64,000 nt of DNA from Streptomyces niveus (GCF_002009175.1 NZ_CP018047.1:2604001-2668000), one strand, 5' to 3'. Numbered from the stretch's first letter, positions 41,213-50,874 are shown. Numbers and translations: made by a program. Notes: generated by a model not told the origin, from the letters alone.

Positions 41213-41223
41213 GGACCGGCTCC

Positions 41224-42204
41224 TCAGCGCAGCTTGGGGTCGAGGGCGTCGCGTACCGCGTCGCCGAGCATGATGAAGGCGAGCACGGTGATGGCCAGGG
41301 CACCGGCGGGCCAGAGCAGCATGTGCGGGGCGTTGCGGATGAACTTCGACGCGTCGGAGATGTCGATGCCCCAGGACACCGAGGGCGGTTTGAGGCCCAC
41401 GCCGAGGTAGGACAGGGTCGCCTCCAGCGCGATGTACGTGCCGAGCGCGATGGTCGCCACCACGATGACCGGGGCGACGGCGTTGGGCAGGACATGGCGC
41501 AGCATCATCCGGGAGTTGGAGGCGCCGAGGGCGCGCGCCGCCTGGACGAAGTCGTTCTGTTTGATGGTGATGACGGAGCCGCGGGCGATCCGGGAGATCT
41601 GCGGCCAGCCGAGCAGCACCATGAATCCGATGACGGGCCAGACGGTGGAGCTGGTGACGACGGAGAGCAGGACGAGGCCGCCGAGCACCACGGGGATGCC
41701 GAAGAAGATGTCGGTGACGCGGGAGAGGATCGAGTCCCAGAAGCCGCCGAAGAAGCCGGCCAGCCCGCCGAGGGCGGTCCCGACGAGCGCGACGCCGAGG
41801 GTGGCGCAGACGCCGACGGTGACCGAGGCGCGGGCGCCGTAGACGGTACGGGTGTAGACGTCGCAGCCCTGTGCGGTGAACCCGAAGGGGTGGCCGGGCT
41901 GGGAGCCCTCCTGGGCCTTGGCGAGATTGCAGGAGAGCGGGTTGCCGGAGGCGATCAGCTGGGGCCAGATGGCGATGACGACCAGGAAGACGATGATGAG
42001 GCCCGAGACGATGAAGACCGGGTTGCGGCGCAGATCGCGCCAGGCGTCGGACCAGAGGCTGCGGGGCTTCTCCTCGGGCCCCTTGCCGTCGCCCTGGTCG
42101 AGCCCTTCGAGGTCGGCGCCGTCGCTCGTGGCGAGATCCATCGAGCCGCCGAAGCCGGTCGGCGCGATGGCTCCCTCGTCCTCGGGGGGAGTTGTCTCAG
42201 GCAT
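41224..42204 (-). CDS. Oligopeptide ABC transporter permease, OppC type (operon 1)
   Basis: A 326-residue permease with an acidic cytoplasmic N-terminus (TSDGADLEGLDQGDGKGPEE), the first membrane helix FIVSGLIIVFLVVIAIWPQL, and five more toward the C-terminus. The EAA loop ARALGASNSRMMLRHVLPNA contacts the ATPase. The ATG at 42204 overlaps the OppB1 stop as ATGCCTGA, eight bases. Confidence 0.95.
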   Translation of the reverse strand: MPETTPPEDEGAIAPTGFGGSMDLATSDGADLEGLDQGDGKGPEEKPRSLWSDAWRDLRRNPVFIVSGLIIVFLVVIAIWPQLIASGNPLSCNLAKAQEGSQPGHPFGFTAQGCDVYTRTVYGARASVTVGVCATLGVALVGTALGGLAGFFGGFWDSILSRVTDIFFGIPVVLGGLVLLSVVTSSTVWPVIGFMVLLGWPQISRIARGSVITIKQNDFVQAARALGASNSRMMLRHVLPNAVAPVIVVATIALGTYIALEATLSYLGVGLKPPSVSWGIDISDASKFIRNAPHMLLWPAGALAITVLAFIMLGDAVRDALDPKLR

Positions 42205-43120
42205 AGCGGATCCTCGGGTCGAGTACGGCGTAGAGAAGGTCGACCAGCAGGTTCGCGAGAAGGAAGATGATGACGAGGATCGTCACGAAGCCGACGACGG
42301 TCTGGGTGTTCTGGCGGAGGATGCCTTGGTAGAGCTGGTAGCCGACGCCGTGGATGTTGAAGATCCGCTCGGTGACGATCGCGCCGCCCATCAGTGCGCC
42401 GATGTCGGTGCCGATGAAGGTGATCACCGGGATCAGTGAGTTGCGCAGCAGATGCCGGGTGATCACCCGGTGTCTCGGCAGGCCCTTGGCGACGGCGGTG
42501 CGTACGTAGTCGGAGCGGGTGTTCTCGGCGATGGATGTGCGGCTCAGCCGGGTGACGTAGGCCAGTGACACGGAGGCCAGTACGAGGCCCGGCACGATGA
42601 GTTCGCCGAGCGGGGCGGCGGAGGACACCGAGGGGGAGATGACGTTCCACTTCACCCCGAGGAGGAGCTGGACGATCAGGCCGGTCACGAAGGTCGGTAC
42701 GGAGATGACGACCAGGGTCAGCAGCAGGACGCCGCTGTCGACCGGCCGGCCGCGGCGCAGTCCGGTCAGCACGCCGAGCGTGATGCCGATGATGATCTCG
42801 AAGACGATCGCGACGATCGTCAGTCTGATGGTGATCGGGAAGGCGGTGGCCATCAGCTCGGTGACCTTCTGGCCGTTGAAGGCCGTACCGAAGTCACCGG
42901 TGAAGACGTTGCCCATGTAGGTGAGGTATTGCTGCCACACCGGCTTGTCGAGGCCGAACTCGGAGCGCAGCTGGGCGGCGGTCGCCGGGTCGCACTGGCG
43001 CTCGCCGCAGAGACCCGCGATGGGGTCGCCCATCACGTTGACCATGAGGAAGATCAGCAGTGTGGCGCCGATGAAGACCGGGATCATCTGGAGCAGACGC
43101 CGGATCACATAACGTCCCAT
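42197..43120 (-). CDS. Oligopeptide ABC transporter permease, OppB type (operon 1)
   Basis: A 307-residue permease with six membrane helices, beginning MGRYVIRRLLQMIPVFIGAT. The periplasmic loop carries two Cys (GLCGERQCD), a difference from the OppB2 copy. The EAA motif is RTAVAKGLPRHRVITRHLL. It lies 136 bases after the oppA1 stop, across a GC hairpin. Confidence 0.95.
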   Translation of the reverse strand: MGRYVIRRLLQMIPVFIGATLLIFLMVNVMGDPIAGLCGERQCDPATAAQLRSEFGLDKPVWQQYLTYMGNVFTGDFGTAFNGQKVTELMATAFPITIRLTIVAIVFEIIIGITLGVLTGLRRGRPVDSGVLLLTLVVISVPTFVTGLIVQLLLGVKWNVISPSVSSAAPLGELIVPGLVLASVSLAYVTRLSRTSIAENTRSDYVRTAVAKGLPRHRVITRHLLRNSLIPVITFIGTDIGALMGGAIVTERIFNIHGVGYQLYQGILRQNTQTVVGFVTILVIIFLLANLLVDLLYAVLDPRIRYA

Positions 43121-43213
43121 GAAGGGCTCCGGGGGTCGTGGTCGGGCGTGGGGCCTGAGGCGGCCTGGGGCCTGGCGGGGAATGCGTACGGCCCGGCGGT
43201 GGAAGAGGACCGC

Positions 43214-43242
43214 GGCCCGGCGTGGGAAGGGTGCGCCGGGCC
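43214..43242 (-). other. Hairpin between oppA1 and oppB1
   Basis: GGCCCGGCG (43214-43222) pairs with CGCCGGGCC (43234-43242), a 9-bp stem with an 11-base loop, starting 14 bases after the oppA1 stop. It may lower read-through into the permeases or protect the oppA1 mRNA end. Confidence 0.5.
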
Positions 43243-43256
43243 CGACGACTCCGGCG

Positions 43257-44882
43257 TCAGCTGACCTTGATCTCGTTGTAGACCGGCACGCTGAACGGGT
43301 TCAGCTCGACGTTGCTCAGCCGCTCCGAGTAGCCGGCGCTGCCGTTCTGGTACCAGAGCGGGATGGCGGCCATGTTGTCCCGTACGACGCCCTCGGCCTG
43401 CTGGAACTTCTTGATCGCGGTCTGGGTGTCGCTCTCGGCGTTCGCCTCGTTGACGAGCTTGTCGAACTCGGCGTTGGTCCACTTGCCGTCGTTGGACGAG
43501 GCGTTGGTGAAGTAGAGCGGCTGGAGGAAGTTCTGGATCAGCGGGTAGTCCATCTGCCAGCCGGCCCGGAAGGGGCCGGGCATCTTCTGCTGGGTGATCT
43601 GGCTGCGGAAGTCGGCGAAGGTGCCGATGGGCCGGCCGACGCACGCCCGGTCGTTGCCGAGGGTGTTGTTGATGCTGTTGCAGACGGCGTCGATCCAGTC
43701 CTTGTGCGAGCCGGTGTCCGCGTTGTATGTGAGCTGGATCCGGCCGCCGGGGAGGCCGCCGCCGTCGGCGATCATCTTCTTCGCGGCGGCGGGGTCGAAG
43801 TCGCACGCCTTGCCGCAGAGGCCTGCCTGGTAGCCGCCGTCCTTGCCGAGCACCGGAGAGGTCCAGTCGGTGGCCGGGGTGCGGGTCTTCTGGAAGATCG
43901 TCTCGGTGATCTGCTTGCGGTTGATCGCCATCGACAGGCCGGTGCGGACCTTCTGCGCGTCCGGGGTGTTCCACGCCTTGTCGTAGTACGGGAAGGCGAG
44001 GGTCTGGATGATGCCCGCGGGGGTGTTGATGTAGCGGGATCCGAGGTCGGCGGGCGCGTTCTTGAGCTGGGAGGCCGGGACGTCGTCGACGAGGTCCAGG
44101 TTGCCCGCCGTCAGGTCGGTGTAGGCGGTGTTGTTGTCGGTGTAGACCTTGAGGTCGACGCCGCCGTTCTGCGCCTTGTCCGGCCCCGGGTAGGTGTCCC
44201 ACTTGCGCAGGGACATCTGCGAGCCCTTGGTGTACGAGTCGATGGTGTACGGCCCGTTGCCGACCGGCTTGGAGAGCCAGCCCGCGTGGTCCTTGAAGAA
44301 CGAGGAGGGCAGCGGCGCGAACGCGGCGTACCCGAGGGTGTCCGGCCAGGTGGAGAACTTCTGGGACAGCTTGACGGTGAAGGTCTGGGGGCCGGTGACC
44401 TTGAGGCCGGACAGCGTGGTGGCGGTGGGCTTGCCCGAGTCGGGGTGGACGGCCGTGTAGCCGTCGATCTGGCCGAAGAAGTAGGCGTTGCGCTGGTTGT
44501 TGGTCAGGTTCGCGCCGTAGTTCCAGGCGTCCACGAAGGACTTCGCGGTGACCTTCTCGCCGTTGCTGAAGGTCCAGCCGTTCTTCACGGTGATCGTGAA
44601 GTTCGTCGAGTCGGTCGTCTCGATCTTCTCGGCGAGCATGTTCTCGGCCTTGGCGTTCTTCGGGTTGTACCGTTTCAGTCCCCTGAAGACCATGTCGAGG
44701 ACCTTGCCGCCCTGGACCTCGTTCGTGTTGGCGGGCTCCAGCGGGTTCTGCGGGTCGCCCCAGGACGAGCTCAGCACCCCGTCCGCGCCACCTCCGCTTC
44801 CGCCGCCGCCACCGCAGGCTGTCGCCGTGAGGGCGACGGCAAGCGCACCGGCGGCCCACTTGGCGTGTGTGGCTCGGCGCAT
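43257..44882 (-). CDS. Oligopeptide-binding lipoprotein, OppA/BldKB-like (operon 1)
   Basis: A 541-residue substrate-binding lipoprotein. The signal ends in TATAC with the acylated Cys at 23, followed by a GGGGGSGGG spacer. The mature protein has the SBP_bac_5 signature region GLKRYNPKNAKAENMLAEKI and FTITVKNGWTFSNGEKVTAK. It delivers peptides to the OppBC channel outside the membrane. The ATG at 44882 has GAGGATCTCC before it. It is the first gene of the downstream operon, 147 bases after the oppF2 stop and behind a terminator, so it needs its own promoter. Confidence 0.94.
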   Translation of the reverse strand: MRRATHAKWAAGALAVALTATACGGGGGSGGGADGVLSSSWGDPQNPLEPANTNEVQGGKVLDMVFRGLKRYNPKNAKAENMLAEKIETTDSTNFTITVKNGWTFSNGEKVTAKSFVDAWNYGANLTNNQRNAYFFGQIDGYTAVHPDSGKPTATTLSGLKVTGPQTFTVKLSQKFSTWPDTLGYAAFAPLPSSFFKDHAGWLSKPVGNGPYTIDSYTKGSQMSLRKWDTYPGPDKAQNGGVDLKVYTDNNTAYTDLTAGNLDLVDDVPASQLKNAPADLGSRYINTPAGIIQTLAFPYYDKAWNTPDAQKVRTGLSMAINRKQITETIFQKTRTPATDWTSPVLGKDGGYQAGLCGKACDFDPAAAKKMIADGGGLPGGRIQLTYNADTGSHKDWIDAVCNSINNTLGNDRACVGRPIGTFADFRSQITQQKMPGPFRAGWQMDYPLIQNFLQPLYFTNASSNDGKWTNAEFDKLVNEANAESDTQTAIKKFQQAEGVVRDNMAAIPLWYQNGSAGYSERLSNVELNPFSVPVYNEIKVS

Positions 44883-44977
44883 GGAGATCCTCCTGAGTCC
44901 CGAATGTCACTTAGGCCCAAATATCACTCCCTTTCAGATTCCGCGCATTTATTGGGCGCCCGTGCGTGGACATGACG

Positions 44978-45007
44978 GAGGCCCGGACCGCGTACGGTCC
45001 GGGCCTC
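44978..45007 (-). terminator. Terminator of the second opp operon
   Basis: A perfect 12-bp stem GAGGCCCGGACC / GGTCCGGGCCTC with a 6-base loop, 23 bases after the oppF2 stop. It separates the two opp operons. Confidence 0.8.
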
Positions 45008-45029
45008 TCGTCGTTCGTTCAACGGCGTC

Positions 45030-46178
45030 TCACACGGCGTGGACGACGTCCTTCTCCTCGGCGAAGTGGCAGGCCGATTCGTGCGCCGCCGGAGTGGTCG
45101 AGGCGACGAAGCGCTCGGGGATCGCCAGCAGCGGGACCTCCTTGGCGCACTTCTCCTCGGCCTTCCAGCAGCGGGTGCGGAAGCGGCAGCCGGACGGCGG
45201 GTTCGCCGGGGACGGCACGTCGCCGGAGAGGATGATCCGCTCGCGGCCGGTACGGGCCTCCGGGTCGGGGACCGGGACCGCCGACAGCAGCGCCTGGGTG
45301 TAGGGGTGCGTCGGGTGGTCGTATATCTGGGTGTCCGTACCGATCTCGGCCATCTTGCCGAGGTACATGACACCGACGCGGTCCGAGATGTGCCGGACGA
45401 TCGACAGGTCGTGCGCGATGAAGATGTAGGAGAGGTTGAACTCGTCCTGGAGCTTCTCCATCAGGTTGATGACCTGCGCCTGGACGGACACGTCCAGCGC
45501 CGAGACCGGCTCGTCGCAGATGATGACCTCGGGGTTGAGCGCGAGACCACGGGCGATACCGATGCGCTGGCGCTGACCGCCGGAGAACTGGTGCGGGTAC
45601 CTGTTGATGTACTCCGGGTTCAGTCCCACGACGTCGAGCAGGTCCTGGACCTTGCGCCGCCGGTCGCCCTTCGGCGCCACCTCGGGGTGGATGTCGAAGG
45701 GCTCGCCGATGATGTCGCCGACCGTCATACGCGGGTTCAGCGAGGTGTACGGGTCCTGGAAGACCATCTGGATGTTCCGGCGGACCGCCTTCAGCGCCCG
45801 CCCGGAGAGCCGGGTGATGTCCTGGCCCTTGAAGAAGACCTCGCCCGCGGTGGCCTTCTCCAGCGTCATCAGCAGCCGGGCGACCGTGGACTTGCCACAG
45901 CCCGACTCGCCGACGATGCCCAGCGTCTCGCCCTGGTAGAGGTCGAACGAGATGCCGTCGACGGCCTTGACCGCGCCGATCTGCTTCTTGAACAGGATGC
46001 CCTGGGTCAGCGGGAAGTGCTTGACCAGGTTGCGCACCTGGAGGATCGGCTCCCCGCGCTCGGCCGGCGCCTCGATGGCGGCGACGGACTCCTCGACCGT
46101 GGCGGCGTCGGCCGTCTCGACCTCGGTGACGTTCGGGGTCGCGTCCATGGAGTCGTCATTCCTGGTCGACTCAGCCAT
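45030..46178 (-). CDS. Oligopeptide ABC transporter ATPase, OppF type (operon 2)
   Basis: A 382-residue ATPase with [25 protein letters not shown] and [12 protein letters not shown]. Here the Walker B position before Asp is Cys, where operon 1 has Ala. An extra acidic N-terminus of about 40 residues (VTEVETADAATVEESVAAIE) is absent from OppF1. The ATG at 46178 overlaps the OppD2 stop by eight bases; the longer frame from 46316 overlaps OppD2 coding sequence and is rejected. Confidence 0.95.
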   Translation of the reverse strand: MAESTRNDDSMDATPNVTEVETADAATVEESVAAIEAPAERGEPILQVRNLVKHFPLTQGILFKKQIGAVKAVDGISFDLYQGETLGIVGESGCGKSTVARLLMTLEKATAGEVFFKGQDITRLSGRALKAVRRNIQMVFQDPYTSLNPRMTVGDIIGEPFDIHPEVAPKGDRRRKVQDLLDVVGLNPEYINRYPHQFSGGQRQRIGIARGLALNPEVIICDEPVSALDVSVQAQVINLMEKLQDEFNLSYIFIAHDLSIVRHISDRVGVMYLGKMAEIGTDTQIYDHPTHPYTQALLSAVPVPDPEARTGRERIILSGDVPSPANPPSGCRFRTRCWKAEEKCAKEVPLLAIPERFVASTTPAAHESACHFAEEKDVVHAV

Positions 46179-47229
46179 GGATCGTCTCCTTCCAGAAGTG
46201 GCACGCGCTTCCGCGGCCCGGCAGCTCGCCGCCGTCCCGCTCGGTGACGGGAAGCAGCGCCGGGATGTCCGTACGGCAGATGTCCTGCGCCGACGGGCAG
46301 CGCGGGTTGAAGGCACAACCGGACGGAATCCGCGTGAGGTTGGGCGGCAGGCCCTTGATCGCGTAGAGCTCCTGGCCCTTCTGGTCCAGGCGCGGGATCG
46401 AGTCCAGCAGACCGCGGGTGTACGGGTGCGCGGGGCGCTTGTACAGCTCGTGCACGGGGGCGGTCTCCACGATCCGGCCCGCGTACATGACCGCGATCTT
46501 GTCCGCGACGTCGGCGACGACGCCGAGGTCGTGGGTGATCAGGATCAGGCCCATGTTGTACTCGCGCTGCAGCTCCGCCAGCAGGTCCATGACCTGCGCC
46601 TGGACCGTCACGTCCAGCGCAGTGGTCGGCTCGTCCGCGATGATCAGGTCGGGCTCCAGGGCGAGCGCCATCGCGATCATGATGCGCTGGCGCATACCGC
46701 CGGAGAACTGGTGCGGGTAGTCGTTGACCCGCTCCTTCGACGCCGGGATGCGCACGCGGTCCATCAGCTCGATGGACTTGGCCTTGGCCTCCTTCTTGGA
46801 GAGGCCCTGGTGCACGCGGAACATCTCGCCGAGCTGGTAGCCGACGGAGAGCACCGGGTTGAGCGAGGACAGCGCGTCCTGGAAGATCATCGCGATCTTC
46901 CGGCCGCGGATGAGCCGCCGCTCCTCGCTGCCCATCTTGAGCATGTCCTCGCCGCGGAAGAGGATCTCCCCGCGGGGGATGCTCCCGGGCGGCATGTCCA
47001 GGATGCCCATGATCGCCTGAGCGGTCACGGACTTGCCGGAGCCGGACTCGCCGAGCACGGCGAGGGTCTCACCGGCGCTGACGCTGTAGTTGACTCCGTT
47101 GACCGCCTTGGCCACACCGTCACGGGTGTGGAACTCCACGTGCAGGTCGCGGACCTCTAGCAGCGGGGTGCCACTGGTATCCGAACCGCGGGGAGAAGGA
47201 ACGTCCGCCGTCTTGTCGATGATGGTCAT
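46171..47229 (-). CDS. Oligopeptide ABC transporter ATPase, OppD type (operon 2)
   Basis: A 352-residue ATPase with [30 protein letters not shown] and [12 protein letters not shown]. The C-terminal Cys set [20 protein letters not shown] and GSACHFW mirrors OppD1. The ATG at 47229 follows the OppC2 stop by 11 bases, the same gap as in operon 1. Confidence 0.95.
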   Translation of the reverse strand: MTIIDKTADVPSPRGSDTSGTPLLEVRDLHVEFHTRDGVAKAVNGVNYSVSAGETLAVLGESGSGKSVTAQAIMGILDMPPGSIPRGEILFRGEDMLKMGSEERRLIRGRKIAMIFQDALSSLNPVLSVGYQLGEMFRVHQGLSKKEAKAKSIELMDRVRIPASKERVNDYPHQFSGGMRQRIMIAMALALEPDLIIADEPTTALDVTVQAQVMDLLAELQREYNMGLILITHDLGVVADVADKIAVMYAGRIVETAPVHELYKRPAHPYTRGLLDSIPRLDQKGQELYAIKGLPPNLTRIPSGCAFNPRCPSAQDICRTDIPALLPVTERDGGELPGRGSACHFWKETIHG

Positions 47230-47240
47230 GTACGCCTCCC

Positions 47241-48197
47241 TCAGCGCAGTTTCGGGTCGAGGGCGTTGCGTACCGCATCGCCGAGCATGATGAACGCCAG
47301 GACGGTGATCGACACCATGACCGACGGGATGATCAGGACGAACGCGGCGTTGCGCAGCTGCTCCTGGCCCGACGAGATGTCGACGCCCCACGAGACGGTG
47401 GGCTCGGCGAGGCCGATTCCCAGGAACGAGAGCGTGGCCTCGGCCGAGATGTAACCGCCGAGGGCGATGGTCGCCACCACGATCACCGGGGCGATCGCGT
47501 TGGGCATGATGTGCCGGAGCAGGATGCGGGTGGTCGAGGCGCCGAGCGCCTTGGCCGCCATCACGTAGTCGGCCTGCTTGATGGTGAGCACCGAGCCGCG
47601 GGCGACACGGGCGATGGAGGTCCAGCCCAGGAAGGCCAGCGCCAGGATCACGACCCAGACGTGACGGTCCTCGAACGAGGTCAGGACGACCATCGCGCCG
47701 AGGATGAAGGGGACACCGAAGAAGATGTCGGTGATCCGGGACAGCAGGGAGTCGATCCAGCCGCCGAAGTAGCCGGCGAGCATGCCGACGACGGTGCCGA
47801 GCACCGTGACCAGCAGCGTGACGACCAGCGCGACGGTGATCGAGGCGCGGGCGCCGTAGACGATGCGCGCGTAGATCGACCGGCCCTGGATGTCGTATCC
47901 GAACCAGTCGGGCGCGAAGAAGTTGCCCCAGTTGGGCTTCTGCAGATAGTGGTTGGCGAGGTCGGCGTAGCGCGGGTCGGCGCTGGTGAACCACCCCGGG
48001 AAGACCGCCATCGTCAGAAGGAAGACGATCAGCAGGCCGGATATGACGAACAGCGGGTTGCGCCGCAGGTCGTGCCAGGCGTCGGACCAGAGGCTGCGGG
48101 GCTTGCCCACCTTGCCGTCGGCGGGTTCCGCCGTCGGAGCGTCGATCGGTTCGCCCATGCCGGGCTCGGTGACGGTGTCCTTGAGTGCCTCAGGCAT
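47241..48197 (-). CDS. Oligopeptide ABC transporter permease, OppC type (operon 2)
   Basis: A 318-residue permease. The segments WSDAWHDLRRNPLFVISGLL and SVLTIKQADYVMAAKALGAS (EAA loop) are shared with OppC1 in altered form. The external loop differs (WFTSADPRYADLANHYLQKP), which suggests a different docking face for OppA2. The ATG at 48197 overlaps the OppB2 stop by eight bases. Confidence 0.95.
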   Translation of the reverse strand: MPEALKDTVTEPGMGEPIDAPTAEPADGKVGKPRSLWSDAWHDLRRNPLFVISGLLIVFLLTMAVFPGWFTSADPRYADLANHYLQKPNWGNFFAPDWFGYDIQGRSIYARIVYGARASITVALVVTLLVTVLGTVVGMLAGYFGGWIDSLLSRITDIFFGVPFILGAMVVLTSFEDRHVWVVILALAFLGWTSIARVARGSVLTIKQADYVMAAKALGASTTRILLRHIMPNAIAPVIVVATIALGGYISAEATLSFLGIGLAEPTVSWGVDISSGQEQLRNAAFVLIIPSVMVSITVLAFIMLGDAVRNALDPKLR

Positions 48198-49119
48198 AAC
48201 GGATCCTCGGGTCCAGGACCGCGTAGAGCAGGTCGACGAGCAGGCTGGCGACGAGATAGACGACCACGATGAGGGTCACGATGCCCACGACCGTGGCGCC
48301 CTCGCGGTGCTTCAGCGCGTCGAAGACGTTCCAGCCGACACCCTTGACGTTGAAGATGCCTTCGGTGACGACCGCGCCGCCCAGCAGGGCGCCGAGGTCG
48401 GTGCCGAGGAACGTCACCACCGGGATCATGGAATTGCGCATCAGGTGCACGCCGATGATGCGGCGGCGGGGCAGGCCCTTGGCCACGGCGGTACGCATGT
48501 AGTCGGCGCGCAGGTTCTCGGCGACCGAGGTACGGGTGAGGCGGGCCACGTAGGCCAGCGACAGCGAGCCGAGAACGACGGCGGGCAGGAACAACTCGTC
48601 CCAGTTCGCTTCGGCGCTCACGTTCGGGTCCACCCAGCCGAGCTGGAAGGCGAAGAAGTACTGGCCGAGGAAGCCGAGCACGAAGGAGGGAACGGAGATC
48701 AGCAGGAGCGTCAGGATGAGCAGTCCCCGGTCGCGGAGCTGGTCGGCCTTGAGTCCGGCGAAGACGCCCATGGAGATACCCACGAGCACGGTGAAGGTGA
48801 AGGCGAACAGGGTCAGTCTGACCGTGATCGGGAACGCCTCCGTGATGATGTCGGCTACGGGTCTGCCGCTGGCGATCTGGGTGCCGAAGTCACCCTGGAA
48901 CAGGCCGATCAGATAGTTCCAGTACTGGTGCCAGAGCGGCAGATCGAGACCGAGATTCTTCTTCATGGCCGCGATCTGGGTGGGATCGACCGTCTGCTCT
49001 CCGGCGAGCGCGCGCACGGGGTCACCGGGCAGGGCGTACATCATGGAGAAGACCAGCAAGGTTGACCCGAGGAAGACCGGGATCATCTGGAGCAGTCGCC
49101 GCGCGACATAACGCCCCAT
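48190..49119 (-). CDS. Oligopeptide ABC transporter permease, OppB type (operon 2)
   Basis: A 309-residue permease beginning MGRYVARRLLQMIPVFLGST, with six membrane helices and the EAA loop RTAVAKGLPRRRIIGVHLM. The external loop (GEQTVDPTQIAAMKKNLGLD) lacks the Cys pair of OppB1. It follows oppA2 across a strong hairpin. Confidence 0.95.
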   Translation of the reverse strand: MGRYVARRLLQMIPVFLGSTLLVFSMMYALPGDPVRALAGEQTVDPTQIAAMKKNLGLDLPLWHQYWNYLIGLFQGDFGTQIASGRPVADIITEAFPITVRLTLFAFTFTVLVGISMGVFAGLKADQLRDRGLLILTLLLISVPSFVLGFLGQYFFAFQLGWVDPNVSAEANWDELFLPAVVLGSLSLAYVARLTRTSVAENLRADYMRTAVAKGLPRRRIIGVHLMRNSMIPVVTFLGTDLGALLGGAVVTEGIFNVKGVGWNVFDALKHREGATVVGIVTLIVVVYLVASLLVDLLYAVLDPRIRYA

Positions 49120-49145
49120 GTTTGCCTCCGAATGGATAACGACAG

Positions 49146-49186
49146 CCCCGGGGGCCGCTCCCGATTGCTCGTGGAGCGGCCCCGGG
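49146..49186 (-). other. Strong hairpin between oppA2 and oppB2
   Basis: CCCCGGGGGCCGCTCC pairs with GGAGCGGCCCCGGGG apart from one bulged G, around a 10-base loop, in the 123-base gap after the oppA2 stop. It could act as an attenuator or 3'-end stabiliser so that binding protein exceeds permease. Confidence 0.65.
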
Positions 49187-49242
49187 GACTCACCGCCTGT
49201 TGGCGGCTGATGGCCGAGTGGGGGGGTTGGCCCTCGGGCTGG

Positions 49243-50874
49243 TTACTTGGCGACCGTGACGTCGGTGATGTTGTAGTCACCGTGGAAGTCGACGGTCACG
49301 TTGTCCACAGCCTTGGAGTAACCACCGTTGGTCTTGTACTCCCACAGCGGGATCGCCGGCATCTTGGTCAGAAGCAGCTTCTCGGCCTCCTGGTAAGCCG
49401 CGATCGACTCCTCCAGAGTGGCGGCGTTGTCGCCCTTCTTGAACGCGGCGTCGACCTCCTTGTCGGAGAACCGGCCGTTGTTCGCCTCGGCGGTGGTGCC
49501 GTACAGCTCCCGCATGAAGTTGACGTTCAGCGGGTAGTCGGCCACCCAGCCACCGCGGTACATCGACTTGACCTCGTCGTTGTCACGCGCTTCCAGGTCG
49601 GTCTGGAAGTCGGGCTTGGCGTCCGGGACGCAGTCCACGCCGGTGGAGTTGCGGATGGACTCGCAGACCGCGGTCACCCACTCCTTGTGGCCACCGTCGG
49701 CGTTGTACTGGATCCAGATCTTGTTGCCCGGGACGCCGCCGCCCTCGGTCACGAGGGCCTTGGCCTTCGCGGCGTCGAACGAGAAGACGTCCGTGCCCAG
49801 GTCCTGGTTACCGGCCACGCCGGGGGGCGTGAAGCTGGTGGCGGGCTTGCGGGTGCCGTTGAGGACGGTCTTGGTGATCGTGTCGCGGTCGACCGCCATC
49901 GACAGACCCTGGATGACCTTCGGGTCGATGTCCTTGAAGGTCTTCGAGTAGAAGGTCGGCACGAGGCTCTGGATGGCCGCGTACGGCTGGTCGATCGCGC
50001 GGTCGCCGAGGTCCTGCTTGTACTTCGGCAGGTCCTTCGGGCCGACCTGGCGGATCATGTCCAGGTTGCCGGACAGGAGGTCCTGGTACGCGGCCTCGAC
50101 GGTCGCGTAGTTCTTGAAGAGGACACCCTTGTTCTTGGCCTTGTTCGGACCCTGGTAGTCAGGGTTGGCCTTGACCTGGATGAGCTTCTTGTGGTCCCAC
50201 TTCTCGAAGATGTAGGGACCGTTGCCGACCGGCGCCTGGCCGAACGCCTTGGTGTCCTTGTAGAACACCTCCGGCAGCGGCGCGAAGGTCGCGTAGCCGA
50301 GCTTGTACTCGAAGTACGGAACCGGAGCGGAGAGCTCGATGGTGAAGGTGGTCTCGTCGACGACCTTCAGGCCCTTCATCTCCTCGGACTTCGGGTCACC
50401 CTTCTCAGGGTGGACGTCGTCGTAGCCGGCGATGTCCTGGAACCAGAAGGCGTTCTGCTGGTTGTTCTTGATGTTGGCGTACCAGTTCCACGCCTTGACG
50501 TACGACTCAGCGGTGACGGGGGTGCCGTCGTGGAACTTCCAGCCCTGCTTGAGCTTGACCGTCCAGGTCTTGGAGTCGGTCGAGTTCACCGACTCGGCGT
50601 TCGTGTAGACGATCTTGCCCTGCGCGTCGAAGTCCAGCAGCTGGGTGAAGACCGACTGGATCACGTAGCTGCCGAGCGACTCGTTGGTGTCGGCCGGGAT
50701 CAGCGGCTTCTGCGGCTCGCCGACGTCGATGGAGACATAGCCCGCGGGCTTGCCCTTCTCCTTCGATGCCGCTTCACCGTTGCCGTTGTCGTCTCCGCCG
50801 CCACCACAGGCCGTCGCCGCAAGAGCCACGACTATCGCGCCGACTACCCACTTGGCGCTCTTGGCACCGCGCAT
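49243..50874 (-). CDS. Oligopeptide-binding lipoprotein, OppA/BldKB-like (operon 2)
   Basis: A 543-residue lipoprotein. The leader MRGAKSAKWVVGAIVVALAA runs to ATAC with the acylated Cys at 23, the same position as in OppA1. The mature part has WTVKLKQGWKFHDGTPVTAE and IKNNQQNAFWFQDIAGYDDV, clearly paralogous with OppA1. The ATG at 50874 has GAGGAGGAA before it. The gene heads the second operon. In S. coelicolor the bldK peptide importer needed for aerial growth lies near typA (memory), so this or operon 1 may be its counterpart, though the gene order I recall for bldK differs. Confidence 0.94.
   Translation of the reverse strand: MRGAKSAKWVVGAIVVALAATACGGGGDDNGNGEAASKEKGKPAGYVSIDVGEPQKPLIPADTNESLGSYVIQSVFTQLLDFDAQGKIVYTNAESVNSTDSKTWTVKLKQGWKFHDGTPVTAESYVKAWNWYANIKNNQQNAFWFQDIAGYDDVHPEKGDPKSEEMKGLKVVDETTFTIELSAPVPYFEYKLGYATFAPLPEVFYKDTKAFGQAPVGNGPYIFEKWDHKKLIQVKANPDYQGPNKAKNKGVLFKNYATVEAAYQDLLSGNLDMIRQVGPKDLPKYKQDLGDRAIDQPYAAIQSLVPTFYSKTFKDIDPKVIQGLSMAVDRDTITKTVLNGTRKPATSFTPPGVAGNQDLGTDVFSFDAAKAKALVTEGGGVPGNKIWIQYNADGGHKEWVTAVCESIRNSTGVDCVPDAKPDFQTDLEARDNDEVKSMYRGGWVADYPLNVNFMRELYGTTAEANNGRFSDKEVDAAFKKGDNAATLEESIAAYQEAEKLLLTKMPAIPLWEYKTNGGYSKAVDNVTVDFHGDYNITDVTVAK

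Noticed and set aside
43119-44975. A 618-residue plus-strand frame opposite oppA1.
   Set aside because: Its translation is compositionally odd (Val, Leu, Gly, Asp, Arg repeats) and mirrors the lipoprotein codons; no motif.
39127-50874. A mobile element carrying the duplicated opp operons.
   Set aside because: No transposase, terminal repeats or integrase gene is seen at either side; tandem duplication is enough.
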